Positions 49,822 through 55,858 of a DNA stretch of 55,858 nucleotides are shown here, piece by piece. Made by a program: the position numbers and the translations under genes. The DNA comes from Psychrobacter sp. UBA5136. Lineage in GTDB: Bacteria; Pseudomonadota; Gammaproteobacteria; Pseudomonadales; Moraxellaceae. The stretch lies in contig NZ_DHYG01000011.1 in assembly GCF_002414005.1 (NCBI RefSeq), forward strand, positions 1 through 55,858, in the 5' to 3' direction. The first letter of the stretch is position 1; every line of letters starts with the position of its first letter. Under the pieces are notes generated by a model. It saw only the letters and a program-made list of their open reading frames with translations. It was not told the origin of the DNA and did not search any database.

Positions 49822-49855
49822 ACGGTTATTGTTTGTTTGTTTTATAACCGTTTTT
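49822..49855 (+). terminator. putative terminator ahead of topA
   Basis: ACGGTTAT pairs with ATAACCGT around a 14-base loop, followed by T4. It suggests the preceding gene is transcribed separately from topA. Confidence 0.5.
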
Positions 49856-49952
49856 ATCGGCAGTCCTTACTACAATAATTCGCTGAGCCATTATAACTAA
49901 CTATTATAAATTGCCATGCTGCCAAATTTAACCTTATTTTATTTTACTTATT

Positions 49953-52634
49953 ATGGTGTCGTCACTTATGGCAAAAACCTCAACCAAAAAAAGCCCAGCC
50001 ACGGCAAAAGACCAACCCAAAGGCAAGTCTTTGGTGATTGTAGAATCACCCGCCAAGGCCAAAACGATTAACAAGTACTTGGGCGATGATTTTATTGTCC
50101 GCTCAAGTATTGGTCATGTCCGTGATTTGCCTGTGGGCGCAAGCAAAAGTACGAAGAAGCCAGCCGCAAGCAAAAAAGATGACAGTCTGAGCAAAGAAGA
50201 GAAAACCCAGCAAGCATTGGTACGGCGCATGGGCGTCGACCCTGAGCACGATTGGGCGGCAGTCTATGAAGTATTGCCAAATAAAACCAAGGTTATTAAA
50301 GAGCTGAAAGCCTTAGCCAAGGATGCCGATAAAATCTATCTGGCAACGGATATGGATAGAGAAGGGGAAGCGATTGCTTGGCACCTAAAAGAAGTCATCG
50401 GCGGCCCAGACAGCAAATATGAGCGCGTGGTCTTTAACGAGATTACCAAATCTGCGATTCAAAATGCTTTTAAGCAGCCATCAAAGCTCGATATCGACCG
50501 CGTCAATGCCCAGCAAGCGCGGCGCTTTTTAGACCGCGTGGTTGGCTTTATGGTGTCGCCGCTACTGTGGCAAAAAGTGGCTCGCGGTTTATCAGCAGGT
50601 CGCGTGCAGTCGGTTGCTATGCGTTTGGTCGTCGAGCGTGAGCATGAAATCCGCGCCTTTATCCCAGAAGAGTACTGGCAAATTCATGCTGACACCCACG
50701 TTGCTAATAGCAAAACCAAAAAATCTACAGACGCCGAGCAAGATGCGATTCGCTTAGAGGCAACCAAACAAGGCGGTAAAACGCTTAAATTGGTAAACAA
50801 AGAACAGACCGATAAAGTCCTAGAAGTGCTAAAAGCAAGCGACTTTGTCGTCAAAGAGCGTGAAGAAAAGCCCACGCAGTCACGCCCAAGTGCGCCGTTT
50901 ATCACCTCGACTTTGCAACAAGCAGCCAGCACGCGGCTGGGCTTTTCGGTTAAAAAAACCATGATTTTGGCGCAGCGTCTATACGAAGCCGGTCACATCA
51001 CTTATATGCGTACTGATTCGACCTTTTTATCTGGCGATGCGCTTGCTGCCGGGCGTGGTTATATCGAAGACAACTATGGCGATAAATACGTGCCAGAAAA
51101 GCCGAATTTCTATGGCAATAAGCAAGGCGCACAAGAGGCGCATGAGGCGATTCGTCCATCTAACGTCAATATGAAATCAACGCAGCTAAAAGGCGTTGAG
51201 CGTGATGCTATCCGTCTGTATGAGCTGATTTGGCGTCAGTTTGTTGCTTGTCAGATGACGCCTGCAAAATACTTATCCGTGAATTTATTTGTTGCGGCAA
51301 GCGATGTTGAACTAAAAGCGCGCGGCCGTACCTTAGTATTTGATGGCTTTACTAAAGTCATGCCACCAGCGAAGTCCGACGATACTTTGCTTCCAGATGT
51401 TAAAAAAGGCGATAAATTAACGCTTGATAAGCTTGATCCGAGCCAACACTTTACCAAGCCGCCACCGCGTTATACCGAAGCAAGTCTGGTGAAAGAGCTT
51501 GAGAAAAAAGGCATTGGTCGTCCATCAACTTATGCTTCTATCATCTCAACCATTCAAGATCGCGGCTATGTAAAGCTTGAGAATAAGCGCTTATTTGCCG
51601 AAAAAATGGGCGATATCGTCACCGATAGATTGACCGCAAGTTTCCCAGATTTGATGGATTACACCTTTACTGCTGCATTAGAAGACAAGCTTGACCACGT
51701 TGCTGAAGGCGATACCGACTGGAAAGATGTCCTCGATAATTTCTATGGCGACTTTAAAAAGACCCTTGATCGCGCCAAAGAAAAAGACGGCATGCGCCCA
51801 AATGATCCGACCGATGTGCCAGACGTGCACTGCGATATTTGCGATCGTCCGATGCAGCTGCGTACGGGTTCAACGGGTGTGTTCTTAGGTTGTACGGGTT
51901 ATAACTTGCCGCCAAAAGAGCGCTGTAAGGGCACCAAAAACTTAATGCCAGTTGAAGCGTTTGCCAATCTTGATGATGGCGACAGCGATGATGAAGCAGC
52001 CGAAGTCAAAGATTTGATGGAGAAAAAGCGCTGCCCGAAATGCGGTACGGCGATGAATGGCTATATCGTCGATGGTGGGCTTAAGCTGCATATCTGCGGT
52101 AATAACCCGGATTGCGACGGCTATATCCTAGAAGAAGGTAAGTTTGAGGTACCGGGTTCAGATGCGCCAACCATCGACTGTGACAAATGTGATGGGCAAA
52201 TGGAGCTAAAGACGGGGCGTTTTGGGCCATACTTTGCATGTCAGAAATGTGATAACACCCGTAAAGTGCTTAAAACGGGTGAAGCAGCGCCGCCGCGTAT
52301 GGAGCCAATTCATATGCCGGAGCTAAAATCAACCAAGCATGATGATTACTTTATCCTACGTGAAGGGGCGGCTGGGATGTTCTTAGCGGCGTCTAAATTC
52401 CCAAAAGTCCGCGAAACCCGTCCGCCAAAGCTGGCTGAGCTACGCGACATCAAAGATAAAATGGAAGATAAATTCCAGTATTTGTTTGAAGGTCCAGATG
52501 AAGATCCTGATGGCAATCCAACGATTTTGCGCTGGTCACGCAAGAAAAAGGAGCAGTATATCGGCTCTGAGAAAAACGGTAAGGCCACGCGTTGGGGCCT
52601 GTATTGGCGTAACGGCGAGTGGGTAGAAGAGTAA
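49953..52634 (+). CDS. topA: DNA topoisomerase I
   Basis: An 893-residue type IA topoisomerase that relaxes negative supercoils. The Toprim domain opens with SLVIVESPAKAKTINKYLG (about 26-44) and holds TDMDREGEAIAWHL. The catalytic Tyr351 is in ITYMRTDST. Three C-terminal zinc ribbons follow: CDICDRP...C..C, CPKCGTAMNGYIVDGGLKLHICG and CDKCDGQMELKTGRFGPYFACQKC, given in parts. An internal ATG at 49968 is the likely true start; neither has a clear ribosome site. The Toprim domain has a Lys/Ser-rich insertion (SKSTKKPAASKKDDSLSKEE, about 64-83), seen in this family of proteobacteria. A strong terminator follows. Confidence 0.96.
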   Translation: MVSSLMAKTSTKKSPATAKDQPKGKSLVIVESPAKAKTINKYLGDDFIVRSSIGHVRDLPVGASKSTKKPAASKKDDSLSKEEKTQQALVRRMGVDPEHDWAAVYEVLPNKTKVIKELKALAKDADKIYLATDMDREGEAIAWHLKEVIGGPDSKYERVVFNEITKSAIQNAFKQPSKLDIDRVNAQQARRFLDRVVGFMVSPLLWQKVARGLSAGRVQSVAMRLVVEREHEIRAFIPEEYWQIHADTHVANSKTKKSTDAEQDAIRLEATKQGGKTLKLVNKEQTDKVLEVLKASDFVVKEREEKPTQSRPSAPFITSTLQQAASTRLGFSVKKTMILAQRLYEAGHITYMRTDSTFLSGDALAAGRGYIEDNYGDKYVPEKPNFYGNKQGAQEAHEAIRPSNVNMKSTQLKGVERDAIRLYELIWRQFVACQMTPAKYLSVNLFVAASDVELKARGRTLVFDGFTKVMPPAKSDDTLLPDVKKGDKLTLDKLDPSQHFTKPPPRYTEASLVKELEKKGIGRPSTYASIISTIQDRGYVKLENKRLFAEKMGDIVTDRLTASFPDLMDYTFTAALEDKLDHVAEGDTDWKDVLDNFYGDFKKTLDRAKEKDGMRPNDPTDVPDVHCDICDRPMQLRTGSTGVFLGCTGYNLPPKERCKGTKNLMPVEAFANLDDGDSDDEAAEVKDLMEKKRCPKCGTAMNGYIVDGGLKLHICGNNPDCDGYILEEGKFEVPGSDAPTIDCDKCDGQMELKTGRFGPYFACQKCDNTRKVLKTGEAAPPRMEPIHMPELKSTKHDDYFILREGAAGMFLAASKFPKVRETRPPKLAELRDIKDKMEDKFQYLFEGPDEDPDGNPTILRWSRKKKEQYIGSEKNGKATRWGLYWRNGEWVEE

Positions 52635-52679
52635 CGGCGTCCGCCTTATGGCTTAAAACTATCGATAATGTTAAGCTGC

Positions 52680-52715
52680 AAAAAAGCCTCTTAGGTCATC
52701 TAAGAGGCTTTTTTA
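52680..52715. terminator. bidirectional terminator between topA and sodC
   Basis: GCCTCTTAG pairs perfectly with CTAAGAGGC around a 5-base loop, with A6 on the left and T6 on the right. Confidence 0.9.
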
Positions 52716-52763
52716 TGCTATAAACTTTTACGAAACCAACAGCATTTAACTTTTAGCACTATT

Positions 52764-52810
52764 GATTAAACCTTATTAGGTCTTTTCTGATTAAACCTTA
52801 GGTCTTTTCG
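52764..52810. repeat. 25/22-bp tandem duplication at the end of sodC
   Basis: GATTAAACCTTATTAGGTCT plus TTTCT (52764-52788) is repeated as GATTAAACCTTAGGTCTTTT plus CG (52789-52810), with a 3-bp loss. The second copy includes the sodC stop codon (52800-52798). Confidence 0.8.
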
Positions 52811-53355
52811 ATAATACCACAGGCGACGCGCTCGCCTGAATTACCAGCTGGCTGGCTCTTATAGTCGTCAGTACCGCTATGCACGATAAAGGCTCGACGG
52901 TTAACGCTATATTTACCGACATCAGCGGTAGAGATTTTCTTGTTCACATAATTAATGGTTGCCACGCCATTAGCATCGGCGGTTAAGTTTGGTAAATCGC
53001 CTGCATGACCATTCATGTCATCAGGATGAGAGTGGGGCTTGTTGTCTGGGTTAAAGTGACCGCCTGCCGCTTTACCCATATTGGCACAGCTACCCGTCTC
53101 ATGAATATGCAGAGCCACAGTTTTGCCGGGCTGCAAGTTCATAAGCTTACCGTAAACTTGGACGCCGCCATTAACCGGGCGCAAGAAAATCTGTCCCACT
53201 TCGCTTTTATTACCAGTAACCGCTTTAATGGTTGATTTTAGCGCTGGTTGATTGACAGGATTGCCCGTGTGCATTTGACCTTCTACCGTTTGGCAGCCAG
53301 TCATCGCTAGAGCAGAACCACATAATAGGGCACTTGCAAGCATCGTCTTACTCAT
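52798..53355 (-). CDS. sodC: Cu/Zn superoxide dismutase lipoprotein
   Basis: A 185-residue periplasmic, lipid-anchored enzyme dismutating superoxide. The lipobox MTGC gives Cys21. Metal ligands are His83 and His85 (LHIHETG), His100 (GGHFNP), His117, Asp120 (HAGDLPNL) and His159 (FIVHSGTDDY). Cys90 and Cys179 are placed to form the conserved disulfide. The frame extends to 53403, but ATG 53355 has GGAG ahead and gives a normal signal sequence. A terminator lies between it and topA. Confidence 0.93.
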   Translation of the reverse strand: MSKTMLASALLCGSALAMTGCQTVEGQMHTGNPVNQPALKSTIKAVTGNKSEVGQIFLRPVNGGVQVYGKLMNLQPGKTVALHIHETGSCANMGKAAGGHFNPDNKPHSHPDDMNGHAGDLPNLTADANGVATINYVNKKISTADVGKYSVNRRAFIVHSGTDDYKSQPAGNSGERVACGIIEKT

Positions 53356-53571
53356 TATTATCTCCATTTGTATGTAATCGTTATGATGAACTTCTGTGTT
53401 CATGATTTTATTTAAATGCTCGAACTTTATTTTTAAAACGCTTTTTCAAACTTTGCTTTTCAAACATTGTTTAATGTCGCAATCAGTATAGCCAAGGATT
53501 AAACATAACTATTCATCAAATGCGCAACAATCCGTGAATAAATGTAAATAACGTATGGGTTTGAAAATCGT

Positions 53572-54678
53572 TTATGGGGTTTTCTTTAATTCGTTTTGCC
53601 AAACTAAAGTTTCGCCTGTTGCCGTCTTTTGCAATAAATTATAGCGAGGCATATCGGTCTGATTGTCAGCTGTGGAGGCTATTGGTTGTGAAGGTTGCAA
53701 ACTTAACGTTAGCTGACTGCTGCTATCACGCATTAAATCAAACAAAGCGGACTCGATTCTATTGCCTGTCTCACCGCAGCCCATTACAGTGCTGATGATG
53801 GTGCCGACTTTGAAAGTATTATCATTGAGTAAAAAATAGGGCGCACGCGAGCCGTTACAGCCTGAGCTAAAGGATGCGTATTGATTGTTAGGCCAACTCT
53901 CAAAGCTCGCTGAAATAGGATGATCAGGATGATAAAAATTGCCCAAAGATTTTCTAGTTAATTCCCCTTTTTCATCGTAAGTATTACTGACAGCGCTGAC
54001 CAGCTGCCAATCGTAGCGCTCCAATAACTCGTTAGTAATGGGCAATCCAGTGGGAGCGGCTAATGCTTTAGGTGAACCTATAAAAATTAAGCGATTACCG
54101 TTTTCGATATTAAGTGCCAAACGTTTAGGGGCTGCTTGTATGGCGACTGGCGCTGATTGTGATGTTAAATGCGAAGCTGGCAATAACTCAAAATTAAGCC
54201 TAACAGGTGCGTACTTAACAAATAACGATTGAATACTATTATCCTCTCTAATTGCAGTATCAGTATTATTGTCGTTATGACAAGTTGTGGGAACTTTAGC
54301 AAGATGAGAATAATAGGGATAAGGCGGCGCGGACAGCGCATGAAAATCCATTCTATACTGCTCACAGCCTTGGTAAAGACTGATGGAACTAGGTGCTACT
54401 TGTAAGATAATCGGTGCAAAATTATTTATATCGACAGTTTTACCGTTTTGATTAATCACTTGTGCCAACTGCCAATCATAGTGAGCTACCCATTGCATTA
54501 CTTGTGATTCTTTAATTACTATCTCGTCAGTAAAGTTAGATTTATCTTTAGTAATAGGTGCGTTGACGATAGTGGTCTGCTGGGTACTATCCAATGGCGC
54601 AGACTGGCAGCCCATTAACGCCACTGCTACAGACAAGCTGATAATAGTTAATGAGCGCTTTATAGTTGGCAGGAGCAT
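53572..54678 (-). CDS. META-domain lipoprotein, second of a tandem pair
   Basis: A 368-residue lipoprotein with lipobox LMGC (Cys24). The C-terminal half contains a META/HslJ-like domain: RYDWQLVSAVS, SFSSGCNGSRAPYFLL, GTIISTVMGCG and a final LVWQNELKK. The N-terminal half has a degenerate copy, HYDWQLAQVINQNGK and LYQGCEQYRMDF. META proteins are linked to heat or stress resistance and to inhibitor binding, but no function is known here. AAAGGA precedes the ATG. It follows its paralogue by 39 bp. Confidence 0.85.
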   Translation of the reverse strand: MLLPTIKRSLTIISLSVAVALMGCQSAPLDSTQQTTIVNAPITKDKSNFTDEIVIKESQVMQWVAHYDWQLAQVINQNGKTVDINNFAPIILQVAPSSISLYQGCEQYRMDFHALSAPPYPYYSHLAKVPTTCHNDNNTDTAIREDNSIQSLFVKYAPVRLNFELLPASHLTSQSAPVAIQAAPKRLALNIENGNRLIFIGSPKALAAPTGLPITNELLERYDWQLVSAVSNTYDEKGELTRKSLGNFYHPDHPISASFESWPNNQYASFSSGCNGSRAPYFLLNDNTFKVGTIISTVMGCGETGNRIESALFDLMRDSSSQLTLSLQPSQPIASTADNQTDMPRYNLLQKTATGETLVWQNELKKTP

Positions 54679-54717
54679 TGTAAAATCCTTTTTAAAAAAT
54701 ATGAAAATGAATAGGAG

Positions 54718-55800
54718 CTAAGATATTTTCTTTACTTCGTTTTTCCAAATGAGTGTTTCGCCAGAATCGAGTTCTTGGGTTAGCAAGTAATAAGGTAAGC
54801 TTGGAGCATCGCTATTGATATTTGGCAATTGTCGTAAGGTCAATTGGCTTTTGCTTAACTGTTCAAGCTCACGAATTTTATCTTCAGCAGCTTCACGTTT
54901 GGGACTACAGCCCATCATTGTTTGGGGGCTTGAACCGATTAATAATTTACTGTCAGGCGTTAAAATGTAAGGACCACCAACGCCATTACAATCAGAGCTA
55001 AAGCCAACATGATGTTCATCGTTATATACTGGATAACCAAAATAGGCAGTCACTGGAAAATCTGGACGACTAAGCTCAACAATGGTTTTTTTATTGCTAT
55101 CGACCGCACTTACCAATCGCCATTGATATTCTTTTAGAAACTCATAAGTAATGGGCAGCCCAGTTACTGGTCGTAGGGTCTTAAGTGTACCTTCAAATAT
55201 GAGCTGCTTGTCCTGAACATTTAATGCCAATTCATAAGGTTTAGGCTTTATTGAAGTAAGTTTATTCAACAAGGAAAAATATTTCGATGTTGTTTGCGTT
55301 GATGGTGGAATGATTCTAAGGTTAAAACGTCCTCTACCATACTCAGGAAATAGTTGTTCTAAATACTGAAGGATATTGCTCGCTGCTTGTTTATTGGTTA
55401 TTAAGCAAGAGGGCGGTGTGATAGTTGTTACACCGTATGAGCTGTAAGTGTAATCTTGATAACCATCATGGTTTAAGCGGTAGCGTTGGCAGTCGTATTT
55501 AAATACTAGATTGCTAGGTCGCACGTCCAGCATTAACGGCGGTATGGAATCGACATCATTAACAATACCTTGATTGTCTATCCAGCGCACCAATTTCCAA
55601 TCAAAGCGATTGATACTTTCAATATTTATCACTTGCTCAGATAGCATTGGAGCAGAAGTTCTAGAGCCAGTCACTATTGAGTTAGCGGGTGTAGAACTAT
55701 CTTTTGCAATATTGGACTGACAACCTATTAACGCTGCCGGAAAAGAGATAGCGAGCAATAAGGATAGAGTTAAGCGGTTTAAAATCAGGTGGTTTAACAT
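54718..55800 (-). CDS. META-domain lipoprotein, first of a tandem pair
   Basis: A 360-residue lipoprotein paralogous to the gene just downstream, with lipobox LIGC near residue 22. It has the same plan: FDWKLVRWIDNQG and FKYDCQRYRLN in the first half, EYQWRLVSAVDSN, VGFSSDCNGVGGPYIL and TMMGCSP in the second, and LIWKNEVKK at the end. Frames start with TTG at 55815; ATG 55800 is better. Both proteins look like a double-META architecture. The two genes are 39 bp apart and probably cotranscribed. The upstream region is cut by the window edge. Confidence 0.85.
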   Translation of the reverse strand: MLNHLILNRLTLSLLLAISFPAALIGCQSNIAKDSSTPANSIVTGSRTSAPMLSEQVINIESINRFDWKLVRWIDNQGIVNDVDSIPPLMLDVRPSNLVFKYDCQRYRLNHDGYQDYTYSSYGVTTITPPSCLITNKQAASNILQYLEQLFPEYGRGRFNLRIIPPSTQTTSKYFSLLNKLTSIKPKPYELALNVQDKQLIFEGTLKTLRPVTGLPITYEFLKEYQWRLVSAVDSNKKTIVELSRPDFPVTAYFGYPVYNDEHHVGFSSDCNGVGGPYILTPDSKLLIGSSPQTMMGCSPKREAAEDKIRELEQLSKSQLTLRQLPNINSDAPSLPYYLLTQELDSGETLIWKNEVKKIS

Positions 55801-55858
55801 TATGGCTATTACCAAATAAACATTTGTCTAAAATATAATACCAAACCCAAAATATATA

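Noticed and set aside
1..55858. CRISPR arrays, rRNA or tRNA genes
   Set aside because: The tandem repeats seen have at most three units without spacers, and no cloverleaf or rRNA-like sequence was noticed on reading both strands. A tRNA scan would be needed to be certain.

Overview
The window looks like a chromosomal segment of a Psychrobacter-type gammaproteobacterium (Moraxellaceae). The reasons are moderate GC content, protein sequences close to the Psychrobacter/Acinetobacter type, a gene between sodC and the DUF2799 lipoprotein set that ends in topA, and an intergenic repeat family scattered through the window. This assignment rests on pattern recognition, not on a database search. I see no rRNA, tRNA, CRISPR array, insertion sequence or prophage.

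Layout. 0-4.4 kb: PACE-family efflux protein, DUF4031 protein, a LysR regulator divergent from glutathione-dependent formaldehyde dehydrogenase (adhC), and a DsbA/FrnE-like oxidoreductase with a DUF2164 protein. 4.7-11.0 kb: a three-subunit molybdenum hydroxylase of the PaoABC (YagTSR) type without an export signal, followed by its XdhC-type chaperone and a MocA-like cofactor nucleotidyltransferase. 11.1-16.9 kb: a beta-oxidation cluster (acyl-CoA dehydrogenase, thiolase, fused hydratase/hydroxyacyl-CoA dehydrogenase, and an alpha-methylacyl-CoA racemase-type protein). 17.0-20.5 kb, minus strand: an unusual group made of a Roadblock/LC7 protein, an Aer-type PAS protein, a PhnD-like binding protein with no signal peptide, an unknown protein and a second possible Roadblock-like protein. 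This is the best candidate for an undescribed system.

21-28.8 kb: NADP glutamate dehydrogenase (gdhA), a double-PepSY secreted protein, a cystine/polar amino acid ABC transporter, and trpR-trpE-trpG. 29.0-36.7 kb: uric acid breakdown (puuD, uraH, uraD, puuE, allA, allE) with a RutR-like TetR regulator and a xanthine/urate permease. Two similar palindromes, each about 258 bp upstream of uraD and of the permease gene, suggest common control.

37-48 kb: a Fur-type iron locus with a FetA-like TonB-dependent receptor, a PepSY membrane protein, a siderophore ABC transporter (ATPase, two permeases, binding lipoprotein) and its own TonB-ExbB-ExbD. Fur-box-like sequences lie ahead of the receptor and between the binding protein gene and tonB. 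48-55.8 kb: a DUF2799 lipoprotein, a membrane-anchored conserved protein, topA, a lipoprotein Cu/Zn superoxide dismutase and two tandem paralogous META-domain lipoproteins.

Several listed starts were moved from long non-ATG or unsupported N-termini to internal ATGs with better ribosome binding sites or family agreement. Short tandem repeats of 13-25 bp recur in the window, and three of them overlap the stop codons of minus-strand genes.
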